Shown: positions 6,901 to 14,710 of the stretch, piece by piece
Position numbering within the stretch: position 1 is the stretch's first letter
How the letters are laid out: every line of letters starts with the position of its first letter
Source of the DNA: Deltaproteobacteria bacterium
GTDB taxonomy: Bacteria; Desulfobacterota; Desulfobacteria; Desulfobacterales; ETH-SRB1
Direction: 5' to 3'
NCBI GenBank assembly: GCA_019314185.1
Contig: JAFCZU010000028.1
Span: forward strand, 1 to 16,040
Length of the DNA stretch: 16,040 nucleotides
Notes under the pieces: generated by a model
Databases searched by the model: none
Seen by the model: the letters and a program-made list of their open reading frames with translations, nothing else
Told to the model about the DNA's origin: nothing
Program-made: the position numbers and the translations under genes

Positions 6901-8415
6901 TTACAAATCATGACCGCAATATGAGAGGTTGAAGCTTTTGTTGCAAAGCGGAAAATCGCTGATCTGCTCATTGCGCAGGCTAAGTGTAAGCCCGAACCAG
7001 TTGTGAAAGGATGGATCAACCACCTTGTAAAAGGAAAATTTTCCAAAGCTGTTCGTGCCTGCCACATGGCAGATCTCGCCGCGCCAGCCTTCTGTCAGTA
7101 CAATAGCAGTCTTCCCGGGATTAAGTTTTCCGTTCCATGGGTTTGCGGGTATTCCGGCAGGCATCGATTCCAGAAGCGCGCGGACAATCGTTAAGCTCTC
7201 TTGCACTTCAAGCCAACGCAGATATGCGCGGGCAAAACAGTCTCCGGTGTTCCATGTAAACATGTTGACAGAGGTAAAATTGTAAATTTCGTATGGGTGC
7301 TGAACCCTTACATCACGTTCCAGTCCCGATGCTCTGGCAGCAAGACCGACCATACCGATTTCGGAGGCGGTTTTTTTTGAGACCCTTCCGGTGTTTTCGA
7401 GCCGCGCCAGAACCGATGGAGTATCGAACATCAGTTCAACAGCCGATGTAACATCCTTTTCAACATTGCTCAGACGTTTCAATAAGTCTTCTATTTGTTC
7501 CGAGGCAATATTCCAGGCTGTTCCTCCCGGTATGACAAGCCCTCTGCCGAATCTGTTGCCACATATTTCTGCGGTAATATTGAGGACGTCGCCGCGGATA
7601 CGTCCGCAGTAACTCATCGTGGGCAGAAACCCTACATCTCCTGATAATGCGCCAAGATCTCCGATGTGGTTGGCGATTCGTTCGAGCTCTGCGGCAATAG
7701 CGCGGATCGTCTGTCCCCTCGCAGGAACTTTTATTCCGGCAAGCTTCTCTATCAAGCTGCAACCGGCAATCATGTGGCCAATGGTGCTGTCTCCGCAAAG
7801 AGTCTCGATGTAATGGTCAGTTCTTGCATTCGGCCCTCCAATTAGCGCCCGTTCCACTCCGCGATGCTGGTATCCAAGCGCTATCTCGAGATGATAAACA
7901 GTTTCTCCATGGCACTGGAAACGAAAATGGCCTGGCTCGATGATTCCCGCATGAACAGGTCCAACCGCGACTTCATGGACTTCCTCACCCTGCATGGTGA
8001 AAAAATCTTTAATACTCGCCGCAGGTTTGTATGGGCCATACTTATGGCCGGCAGAGTGGAACCGAATCGGCTTTAACCATGGGTGATTTTTGGGTACAAT
8101 GTTACACTGTTCACAGATTTCCCGTTCGAACAGGTGTGCCTGGGGACATTCCCGCGTGAAAGAGGGATAGGAGCCTTCAACAATGGAAGATATTACTCTC
8201 AGACTGCCGGTTTCGTCATCCGCAAGCACGCAGATCAATTTAATGCTTCTTTCTTCGGCAGGAATGCCGAAAAACGCTGCAATACGGTTGCCTTTGGAAA
8301 CTCTGTCAATAACGGTATTGCGAAAACTGGTGATTCCAACAACAGGGCAGTTTGCCGTATCAAAAGCGTCTTCGACGCATACATTTAATATTTCATTTCT
8401 GGAAATTTGCATCAT
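6901..8415 (-). CDS. hyfG: NuoC-NuoD fusion, NiFe-hydrogenase-like large subunit with lost metal ligands (HyfG/HycE-like)
   Basis: A 504-aa cytoplasmic subunit that sits on the membrane arm. The N-terminal NuoC/30-kDa domain (about 1-120) has YPSFTRECPQAHLFERE (83-99). The NuoD/HycE domain follows with GPVHAG (152-157), EPGHFRF (160-166) and HRGVER (184-189). Against E. coli HycE (from memory), motif VCGIC reads LCGDS: Cys207 kept, second ligand Ser210. C-terminal DPCYSCTDR reads NLSYCGHDL, putting Ser498 and Gly501 at the ligand positions. Three of four NiFe cysteines are gone, as in Ehr complexes, so hydrogen chemistry is unlikely and the true substrate unknown. Two adjacent ATGs (8415 and 8412) overlap the upstream TGA; GGAG at 8420-8423 favours the second by spacing. 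A longer frame reaching 8529 would overlap hyfF by over 100 bases and is rejected. Confidence 0.88.
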   Translation of the reverse strand: MMQISRNEILNVCVEDAFDTANCPVVGITSFRNTVIDRVSKGNRIAAFFGIPAEERSIKLICVLADDETGSLRVISSIVEGSYPSFTRECPQAHLFEREICEQCNIVPKNHPWLKPIRFHSAGHKYGPYKPAASIKDFFTMQGEEVHEVAVGPVHAGIIEPGHFRFQCHGETVYHLEIALGYQHRGVERALIGGPNARTDHYIETLCGDSTIGHMIAGCSLIEKLAGIKVPARGQTIRAIAAELERIANHIGDLGALSGDVGFLPTMSYCGRIRGDVLNITAEICGNRFGRGLVIPGGTAWNIASEQIEDLLKRLSNVEKDVTSAVELMFDTPSVLARLENTGRVSKKTASEIGMVGLAARASGLERDVRVQHPYEIYNFTSVNMFTWNTGDCFARAYLRWLEVQESLTIVRALLESMPAGIPANPWNGKLNPGKTAIVLTEGWRGEICHVAGTNSFGKFSFYKVVDPSFHNWFGLTLSLRNEQISDFPLCNKSFNLSYCGHDL

Positions 8416-9920
8416 TGTACTCCAAGACACAAGGTGATCCCGTGCAGAATCTTTGACAACCAGGGGGGCATATACAGCCCAAGAATCAGACCCCCGGTTC
8501 CAAACACTGCAAGTGGAATGACCGACCATGCCGGTTCCGAACTGCGGGATGGTGCGAGGCTTTTTTCGGAAAAACCAGCGCAGTTGTCTTCAGATGGACG
8601 CGAAAATACCATGGGAAGAATCTTTGCGGACAGGGCGGCAAAAATAATTCCCAGGAAAAGAAGGTAGATTACTGCAATCCAGTAACGACCTGAGTCGATC
8701 ATAGCGCCCAATATGGTGAGTTCGCTTAAAAAAGTCCCGAATGGCGGTGAACCTATGATGGCCACTCCGCCTGCAAGCCAGAGGAGGGCGGTCAGCGGCC
8801 GCGTATAGATCAATCCGCGCACCCTGTCTGACTCTTTGGTCTTGTAAGCTGTCATGATATTGCCTGCCGCCATGAAAAGCAGCGCCTTTGTCAGTGAATG
8901 GTTGATCGCATGAAACATGCTTCCAAAGACACCGATTCCGCCTATTCCAACGCCCAGGGCAATTATGCCCATATGTTCCACGCTTGAGTAGGCAAGCATC
9001 CGCTTGAAATCAGGCTGACCGATAATGAAAACAGCGGCAAAGATTAGTGATATTAGACCAAGCAGGACAAAGAGGCCGCGGCTTGTCGATCCCAGCCCGG
9101 CAGCAATCATGATTGTGTGTACGCGCAGCAGGACAAGAAACGCGCAGTTAAGAAGCGCCCCGGAAAGCAGCGCTGAAACGGCGGAAGGGGCTTCGCTATG
9201 AGCATCTGGAAGCCAGTTGTGCATGGGGGCAAGGCCCATCTTGGTTCCGTAACCCACAAGACAGAAGACAAAAGCAGCCTTGAGCCACACAGGGTTAAGT
9301 TCCTTTGCATGAATTGTGAGATCGTTCAGTGACAAATGAACTCCATGCGCACCGACATTTGAGCCTGCAACGACTATAAAGAAGTTACCAAGCATGGCAA
9401 GAGCTATCCCCACGGAGCAGATCAGCAGATATTTCCAGACAGCCTCCAAACTTCGATGATGCCGGTGGTAATAAATAAGGGGTGCGCTGGAAAGAGTTGT
9501 AGCCTCTATGGCAACCCACATCAATCCAAGATGGCGGCTTACCGTTACCAATGTCATGGTCGACAGGAAGAGAAGCAGGCAGCCTGTAAAAATACTGTTA
9601 TTACTGTTTTTAAAGAGAATGTCCTCTTTAAGATCCTTTCTGCTCTCCATATCCTCAACACCCATATAGCCGAAAACATATATCGATGAACCGAGAAAGA
9701 GCAGGCTGACAATGGACAGGAAGAGAAGCCCTGTATCGTCCAGTCCTATCCAGCTTGATGTGATCGGTAGAGGCCGATGAAGCCAGCACCATACAACCAT
9801 AATAAAGTGCAGCAGGCCGATTATCCAGAGTATATGGCGGCAGACAGCAACTCTGCGGGAAACCAGACAGAATCCTCCCGCAAGACCAGGTATTAGAAAA
9901 AGTGATAATATTACAATCAT
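8412..9920 (-). CDS. hyfF: HyfF-like proton-translocating (antiporter-type) membrane subunit
   Basis: A 502-aa polytopic protein of the NuoL/M/N-MrpD family with about 14 predicted membrane helices, forming one ion channel of the membrane arm. Seen in sequence are the TM5 glutamate E139 (VAIEATTLSS), the TM7 lysine K227 in GTKMGLAPMHNWLPDAH, the partly broken-helix segment PDFKRMLAYSSVEHMG (303-318), K345 in HSLTKALLFMAAG, and a late acidic residue E400 (FLSELT). At the TM8 position where the sister subunit has a lysine, this one has Asn258. A polar C-terminal loop (about 440-462) precedes the last helices. Its ATG overlaps the hyfE stop in ATGA (9917-9920) and its TGA overlaps the hyfG start, implying translational coupling at both ends. 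Confidence 0.9.
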   Translation of the reverse strand: MIVILSLFLIPGLAGGFCLVSRRVAVCRHILWIIGLLHFIMVVWCWLHRPLPITSSWIGLDDTGLLFLSIVSLLFLGSSIYVFGYMGVEDMESRKDLKEDILFKNSNNSIFTGCLLLFLSTMTLVTVSRHLGLMWVAIEATTLSSAPLIYYHRHHRSLEAVWKYLLICSVGIALAMLGNFFIVVAGSNVGAHGVHLSLNDLTIHAKELNPVWLKAAFVFCLVGYGTKMGLAPMHNWLPDAHSEAPSAVSALLSGALLNCAFLVLLRVHTIMIAAGLGSTSRGLFVLLGLISLIFAAVFIIGQPDFKRMLAYSSVEHMGIIALGVGIGGIGVFGSMFHAINHSLTKALLFMAAGNIMTAYKTKESDRVRGLIYTRPLTALLWLAGGVAIIGSPPFGTFLSELTILGAMIDSGRYWIAVIYLLFLGIIFAALSAKILPMVFSRPSEDNCAGFSEKSLAPSRSSEPAWSVIPLAVFGTGGLILGLYMPPWLSKILHGITLCLGVQ

Positions 9921-10564
9921 AAGTCCCTCAAGACAGAAAGCCGATCAGTATCGATATGATCGAACTCGCGGCTGATATGAAAGATAGCAACACCCATGAT
10001 AAAGACTCCGACAAAGAGATCCAGCAGCACGCTCAATTCCACGATAAACGGTTCATTGACAGCCATGGCCATGCCGAACGCGTAAATTCCGTTTTCCATA
10101 ACCATATAACCCAGTACCTGGGTGACCGCTTTCCTGCGGGCAATGATGATAAACAGGCCGGAGAAAACGGTAAACATGGATACGGGAAGAAAAAAGTTTT
10201 CAAGACCCGCGTGGGAGAGAACAAGCGGTCTTGAAATAAGAAAACTTATGCCTAAAAGAGCAGCGCCGATCATAAGAGACAATGTGTACCCTACTATCGG
10301 ATCAAGTTCCCGTGAAATTTCCACCTTTGATGTTACCCGGCTCAGCATCCATGGAAGCGCACCTGCTTTTACTATAATGTTGATGACAAGCATAATAACG
10401 AGGTGAAGATCCATTTGGTGGCTGTGAGTCACCCAGGCAAGCGCTGTGAGAAGCACCGCCTGCATCGCCAGAATCCTGATGCAGGGTATCAGGCGGCTCG
10501 AACTGAGCAGCCTGAAGTTGAGCAGTATAAGCAGCACAATCAGAAAATCAAATAGTTCATTCAT
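9917..10564 (-). CDS. hyfE: HyfE/NuoK-like membrane subunit
   Basis: A 215-aa hydrophobic protein with about six to seven membrane helices. The C-terminal half resembles NuoK/MrpC: RRKAVTQVLGYMVMENGIYA (143-162) followed by ELSVLLDLFVGVFIMGV (176-192). Acidic residues E157 and E176 within membrane segments match the conserved carboxylates of NuoK-type subunits, which link ion channels to the quinone-side module. The N-terminal half carries the extra helices typical of HyfE rather than NuoK. It begins 5 bases after the hyfC-like stop; AAGG overlapping that stop region probably serves as ribosome binding site. Its TGA overlaps the next ATG. Small membrane subunits diverge fast, so family rank is firmer than exact orthology. 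Confidence 0.86.
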   Translation of the reverse strand: MNELFDFLIVLLILLNFRLLSSSRLIPCIRILAMQAVLLTALAWVTHSHQMDLHLVIMLVINIIVKAGALPWMLSRVTSKVEISRELDPIVGYTLSLMIGAALLGISFLISRPLVLSHAGLENFFLPVSMFTVFSGLFIIIARRKAVTQVLGYMVMENGIYAFGMAMAVNEPFIVELSVLLDLFVGVFIMGVAIFHISREFDHIDTDRLSVLRDL

Positions 10565-10569
10565 ATCTT

Positions 10570-11460
10570 CTACCTTATTACCAGAACAAGACCGATTAAT
10601 GACAAAATCGTTGCACCCACCAATAGCTGTGGCACTCTTATCAGCCGAAGCCTGGCCATAACGGATTCAACTATCCCCACAACCGCCACAACAATGAGCA
10701 AAGCACAGAGTCCTGCCGATAGAGATGCCCAGGTATTTCCGAAATTAAACGGCACAATAAGACCCGCAATTAGGGAACTATATACCCATAATTTCATGGC
10801 GGATCCGTACTCGATAAAAGCAAGATCAGGCCCGCAGTGATCCAGAACCATTACCTCATGAACCATGGTCAGCTCAAGGTGCGTGTTTGGATCGTCAAAG
10901 GGAAACCTGGAATTCTCAGCAAGGAGTACAATGAACATTGCCGCCGCAAGAACAAAGCGTGTTCCAGCCTGCATGGATGTGAAGATCCCAACCATGGATG
11001 TCTCGCCGCTCAAGGCGCTCAAAGCGCAAAGGCAAAGCAACATAGCAGGCTCGGCCAGCATAGAGAACTGGACTTCGCGACTTGCCCCCATTCCCTCAAA
11101 GGCTGATCCGGTATCCATCGCCCCGAGAACCGTGGTAAATCGAGAAAGGCCGAACAAATAGGCCAGCATCACTATATCGCCTGGAAAGGCAAACATGCCC
11201 GGTATCCTGCCAAAAGGAACAAGCATAACCGCTATAAGACCAACTGCAACGCTGACAGGAGGAGATACCCTGAATATCCAAGTAGTTGTCCTGCTGTACA
11301 CAGCGCCTTTTCTTAGAAGCTTTCCGATATCAAAATACATCTGCAGAACAGGTTTTCCATTCCTGCCGGCAAAGAAAGCCTTTACCTTGTTTATAATTCC
11401 GGGAATCAGCGGACAAAAAACAATGGCTGCGACAACATGAATAATAACCGTATATTCCAT
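10570..11460 (-). CDS. hyfC: HyfC/NuoH-like membrane anchor subunit
   Basis: A 296-aa membrane protein of the NuoH/HycD/EchB family, joining the redox arm to the ion channels. Characteristic motifs are complete: GIINKVKAFFAGRNGKPVLQ (21-40), YFDIGKLLRK (42-51), FEGMGASREVQFSMLAEP (121-138), ENSRFPFDDPNTHLELTM (182-199), HEVMVLD (201-207) and AFIEYGSAMK (214-223). These include the acidic and arginine residues that line the cytoplasmic cavity in NuoH. About eight membrane helices are predicted. The ATG at 11460 has only a weak GGGAT-type site about 11 bases upstream and follows a 67-base gap after hyfB, the largest in the operon. No frame disruption is visible. Confidence 0.93.
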   Translation of the reverse strand: MEYTVIIHVVAAIVFCPLIPGIINKVKAFFAGRNGKPVLQMYFDIGKLLRKGAVYSRTTTWIFRVSPPVSVAVGLIAVMLVPFGRIPGMFAFPGDIVMLAYLFGLSRFTTVLGAMDTGSAFEGMGASREVQFSMLAEPAMLLCLCALSALSGETSMVGIFTSMQAGTRFVLAAAMFIVLLAENSRFPFDDPNTHLELTMVHEVMVLDHCGPDLAFIEYGSAMKLWVYSSLIAGLIVPFNFGNTWASLSAGLCALLIVVAVVGIVESVMARLRLIRVPQLLVGATILSLIGLVLVIR

Positions 11461-11527
11461 AAAACAAATCCCATCTAACTGTTCAAATTATTAGCAAAAG
11501 CTTTCCACCTGAGTAGTTACAATTCCA

Positions 11528-13492
11528 TTAAAGTATCCAGACCAGTAATGATAGCAATGTCAATACAATATAGAGGATATATAGCTGGTTATATCCGCGT
11601 TGCAGCCAATGCAGACTCGAAGCCACCCATGTAATTGCGGCAAATACGGGAGCATATATATATCGCACGAAAACGTCATCAGTGTGGGTTTCAATAGAAG
11701 CTGATACAGGGAAGAGTCCCTCTGGAGAATGCAAATGTTTTTTCGGCTGCAGCACCACCCTGTACATATTCGTTATGGGATCTGCAAAAGATGATGCGGT
11801 GTATTGCATCCGCGTTGTGGGCGAAGTATACCCGCAATCCCATGTAACACCTTCAGATACGTTTCTTTTGCGCAGCATCCATCTTCGGACAAATATCAAT
11901 ATGGCTGTAATACATACTATGCCGATACCGATCATGCTTACCATATAGAGAGGAGCAATCGCCGAATTCAGCGCAGATTCAGTCATGGACGGGTCTCCAG
12001 TGACAATCTCAATGGCAGGCCGGATAAACCTGATCACAAAAGGGCTTCCGATTCCAAGGAAGACACACAGGGCTGAAAGAATCATCATGGGTATTCCCAT
12101 GGATATTCCCGACTCCTTTGCCGCCGCAGCTTCACGGGTACGCGGCTCTCCAAGAAATACGATTCCCACAGCCTTTGAAAAACAGGCAACGGCAAGTCCT
12201 CCGATCAACGCAAGAGCGCTGATCACTATAATGCTTCCCAGTACATCGAATGACCCTCTGCTACCATACAGGGATGCAAACGAACCAAGATAAATGAGAA
12301 ATTCGCTGACAAAACCGTTTAACGGAGGCAGCGCACATATTGCGGCTGAAGCCAGCAGAAATGTAGTTCCTGTAACAGGCATACGCTTCATCAAACCACC
12401 CATCTTTTCAATATCAAGAGTGTGTGTTGCATGCAGTACAGAACCGGCTCCGAGAAACAGCAGGCTTTTAAACACCGCATGGTTCAGCACATGCAGCAGA
12501 CCGCCCGTAATTCCCAGAACACCTGCAACAGGGTGTCCAGTACTCAGGCCGAGAAAACCAAGCCCCAGCCCTATAGCAATAATTCCAATATTTTCTACAC
12601 TGTGGTATGCAAGCAACCTTTTCAGGTCGTGCTGGGCCAGGGCAAACAACACCCCGACCACGCCGGTTACGACGCCCACACAAATCAGACTCCATCCCCA
12701 TATCATCTGCGGTGCTCCAAGCAGAAAACATATTCTGAGAATTCCATAAATTCCTGTTTTGATCATCACACCACTCATCACCGCCGAAACATGTGACGGA
12801 GCAGAAGGGTGTGCTTCAGGCAGCCACACATGGAAAGGCAGAAAACCTGCTTTTGTTCCGAAACCTGCCATTGCCAAAACAAAAATTATTACGCTGCCGG
12901 CACCGGAAACATTCACCACATCGAAATCAAAAGAGTGGTTTGTTCCCATCATGATAAACATCACAAGCAGGCAGGCTGTTCCGAGGTGAGCGGCCACAAG
13001 ATAGATCCAGCCTGCCCTCAACACCTCAGGCCGCTCCGATTCGAAGATGACGAGAAAAAATGATGAAAGAGACATGATTTCCCAGATTATCAGAAAAAGC
13101 ACTCCGTTCCATGCGGTTGTCAGCAGCAACATGCTTGCGACAAGGATCATGAAAAGAGACCAGGCTGCGCCGAGATTCTTTTTTCCGGCATAAGCATCCA
13201 TGTAACGCCCACCATACACCGCAACGACTGCTGAAATCAGACTTATAACAGCACTAAAATAGGCTGACAAAGGATCCATTTTCAGATGTAATGTGCCCAT
13301 CTGAAAATTCCATGGCAGAACAAAGTCCCAGCCCCTTCCCTGGATTGCGGTTAGGCTTCCGGCAAGCGCGATAACTGCCCCTGCAGCAGAGAAAGCCGGC
13401 CCTATAATGTTTGCCCTGTGGCTGCGACCCATCAGCGGCAACAAAACGGCGCCGGCGAAAAGCACAATGATTGCAACAAGAAATAATATCAT
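11528..13492 (-). CDS. hyfB: HyfB-like proton-translocating (antiporter-type) membrane subunit
   Basis: A 654-aa polytopic protein, the larger of two NuoL/M/N-MrpD family subunits, with about 14-16 membrane helices. Ion-path residues are visible: E138 (IIWEIMSLSSFF), K214 in FGTKAGFLPFHVWLPEAH, K245 (GVMIKTGIYG), KRLLAYHSVENIGI (291-304) and K342 (HAVFKSLLF). The C-terminal extension carries TWDCGY (550-555) and RMQYTASSFADP (561-572), a signature I associate with HyfB/HycC-type subunits, and ends in a last hydrophobic helix (about 636-653). Its ATG overlaps the stop of the regulator gene in ATGA (13489-13492), so it is probably translated by coupling; no strong Shine-Dalgarno site is present. 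HyfD and HyfA counterparts are not in the operon. Confidence 0.92.
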   Translation of the reverse strand: MILFLVAIIVLFAGAVLLPLMGRSHRANIIGPAFSAAGAVIALAGSLTAIQGRGWDFVLPWNFQMGTLHLKMDPLSAYFSAVISLISAVVAVYGGRYMDAYAGKKNLGAAWSLFMILVASMLLLTTAWNGVLFLIIWEIMSLSSFFLVIFESERPEVLRAGWIYLVAAHLGTACLLVMFIMMGTNHSFDFDVVNVSGAGSVIIFVLAMAGFGTKAGFLPFHVWLPEAHPSAPSHVSAVMSGVMIKTGIYGILRICFLLGAPQMIWGWSLICVGVVTGVVGVLFALAQHDLKRLLAYHSVENIGIIAIGLGLGFLGLSTGHPVAGVLGITGGLLHVLNHAVFKSLLFLGAGSVLHATHTLDIEKMGGLMKRMPVTGTTFLLASAAICALPPLNGFVSEFLIYLGSFASLYGSRGSFDVLGSIIVISALALIGGLAVACFSKAVGIVFLGEPRTREAAAAKESGISMGIPMMILSALCVFLGIGSPFVIRFIRPAIEIVTGDPSMTESALNSAIAPLYMVSMIGIGIVCITAILIFVRRWMLRKRNVSEGVTWDCGYTSPTTRMQYTASSFADPITNMYRVVLQPKKHLHSPEGLFPVSASIETHTDDVFVRYIYAPVFAAITWVASSLHWLQRGYNQLYILYIVLTLLSLLVWIL

Positions 13493-14199
13493 AGACCGGT
13501 TGCTCGTTTCCCGGCACAGCCGGATTTATGCCCTGCAAGAGAATGTTCGAAATCCTCTGCCGCGGACAGTATCTCTTCCCGTGTGGTCTGATTTTCAACT
13601 GTCTTTGCAAATTCTCCTTTGCGTAAAGCGAAGGAAAGCTTTGACAGCAGTTGAAGGTGTGCTCGTGACGAAGGACTCACAATGGTAAAAAGTGTGTGAA
13701 CCGACCTGCCGTCGATTGCGTTGAAGTCGATGAGGTTTTCGAGAAAACAGAGTGAAACCAAAGGCTGGACAATGTGCATAACAATAGGATTGCGAGTATG
13801 GGGAATTGCAATACCGTTTCCAACGCCGGTAGAGCCCATGGACTCCCTGGCGAGAAGAACCTGCAGCAAAAAATCTCGATCCACCTCGTCCGGAAGGGAC
13901 ATGAGTCCGATCACCTGTTCCAATACTGTCCGCACATCATTGCCATTTACCCTATAAAAAATGCCGCCTTTCCGCAGAGATTCATGGAGCGGCGGAACAT
14001 TAACATCTTCATCCTCTATGAGAATATCCGGTGAAACCGGGATTTTGTTGACGATCGACCATTCAAGAACCTCTGCACGATTGAAACGATACTGAGCGCC
14101 TACCTTGTGTCCCGGAAGCTGGCTCCTGGAGATCCAGCGATACACAGTTTTTTCAGATACTTCCAGCAAAGCGGCGACCTGTTTGACACCTAATTTCAT
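13489..14199 (-). CDS. Helix-turn-helix / PTS EIIA (PtsN-like) regulator
   Basis: A 236-aa cytoplasmic protein joining an excisionase/MerR-type DNA-binding domain (about 3-45; VKQVAALLEVSEKTVYRW, residues 5-22) to a PTS EIIA domain of the fructose/nitrogen (EIIA-Ntr) class (about 75-222). The phosphoacceptor is His134 in GIAIPHTR. No EIIB or EIIC and no sugar genes are nearby, so a regulatory rather than transport role is inferred: phosphorylation by a PTS-Ntr chain could alter DNA binding or contact with the complex. The ATG at 14199 with GGGGG 4 bases upstream is chosen; a TTG at 14250 would add 17 residues that lie within the operator dyad region. It is the first gene of the operon, overlapping hyfB by 4 bases. 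A 32-bp dyad upstream suggests self-regulation. Confidence 0.88.
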   Translation of the reverse strand: MKLGVKQVAALLEVSEKTVYRWISRSQLPGHKVGAQYRFNRAEVLEWSIVNKIPVSPDILIEDEDVNVPPLHESLRKGGIFYRVNGNDVRTVLEQVIGLMSLPDEVDRDFLLQVLLARESMGSTGVGNGIAIPHTRNPIVMHIVQPLVSLCFLENLIDFNAIDGRSVHTLFTIVSPSSRAHLQLLSKLSFALRKGEFAKTVENQTTREEILSAAEDFEHSLAGHKSGCAGKRATGL

Positions 14200-14244
14200 T
14201 ACACCCCCAAAATTCTCTTGAGTTGGCCAAATTGATAACTTATT

Positions 14245-14276
14245 GGACAAACATAGACATATGTGTAAGGTTGTCC
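14245..14276. promoter_or_regulatory. 32-bp dyad, candidate operator of the HTH-EIIA operon
   Basis: GGACAA (14245-14250) and TTGTCC (14271-14276) are perfect inverted arms sharing exactly the same centre as the inner palindrome ACATATGT (14257-14264). Overall 13 of 16 half-site positions are symmetric. It lies 46-77 bases upstream of the regulator's ATG and covers the proposed -10 box, so bound protein would block transcription. Confidence 0.55.
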
Positions 14277-14290
14277 GAAGTTTTTGTCAA
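14262..14290 (-). promoter_or_regulatory. Candidate sigma-70-type promoter of the Ehr-like operon
   Basis: On the minus strand a perfect TTGACA (-35; 14290-14285) is followed after 17 bases by TACACA (-10; 14267-14262), a poor match to TATAAT at three of six positions. The resulting leader would be about 55 bases. I looked for a sigma-54 GG-N10-GC signature between 14200 and 14420 on this strand and saw none. Confidence 0.4.
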
Positions 14291-14434
14291 ACCATTTTAT
14301 TAAAAAGTTGAGCGCAGCCATTAAAACACGGCAACATTCTTGTAATGATCTCACCATCACTCTCAATCAGCCTGTTATATAATTTTGGTTGCCGGAACTC
14401 ACACGAAACAAAAAATCCGTTGTAGATATAAAAA

Positions 14435-14495
14435 TGATGGCTTCGTAAAAAGTCTTTTGTGAAGTAAACAAAATCGACTTTTTACGAAGCCATCA
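14435..14495. repeat. 61-bp MITE-like hairpin element
   Basis: TGATGGCTTCGTAAAAAGTC (14435-14454) is repeated perfectly inverted at 14476-14495. The stem continues inside with TTTTGT (14455-14460) against ACAAAA (14468-14473) across a two-base bulge, leaving a 7-base loop. AAAA flanks both ends, which could be a target duplication but is too simple to rely on. The arm end TTTTTACGAAGCCATCA is related to TTTTTACGAATTCATCAA at 14692-14709. Confidence 0.7.
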
Positions 14496-14670
14496 AAAAT
14501 AAAGGAGGAAAGAATAAAGAAAAAATGAAATCAAAAAATTGAATCTGCGTTTGGTTTGACCCTGAAAGGAATTGTTTTGCTTGAAGCCGTACATGTTAAA
14601 AGTTGAAAAACTACTTTTTACAAAATGCGTCAATCAATTGATATGATAGTTAAATATTTTATTTTAACAC

Positions 14671-14710
14671 CTAACACTTGATGAATTCAACTTTTTACGA
14701 ATTCATCAAG
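14671..14710. repeat. Palindromic repeat abutting the response-regulator stop
   Basis: CTTGATGAATTC (14677-14688) and GAATTCATCAAG (14699-14710) form a perfect 12-bp stem with a 10-base loop, ending one base from the stop codon at 14712. The left part 14671-14689 is the 18-of-19 match to 1599-1617. It may slow or end leftward transcription, but there is no immediate T-run on the minus strand. Confidence 0.6.

Noticed and set aside
6901..8529. Extended 542-codon start for the large subunit
   Set aside because: The extra 38 residues are antisense-like, match no NuoC start, and would overlap the hyfF-like gene by over 100 bases; ATGATG at 8415-8410 with GGAG upstream is better.
6104..13492. Functional formate hydrogenlyase / hydrogenase-4
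   Set aside because: Large subunit lacks three of four NiFe cysteines, and no formate dehydrogenase or maturation genes are present.
14200..14420. Sigma-54 promoter for the operon, driven by the neighbouring NtrC-type regulator
   Set aside because: No GG-N10-GC signature was found on the minus strand in this interval.
14501..14527. Strong AAAGGAGG followed by ATG, possible small gene
   Set aside because: The ATG is 16 bases away and opens only five codons before TGA; no other start lies at a useful spacing. It may be a remnant.
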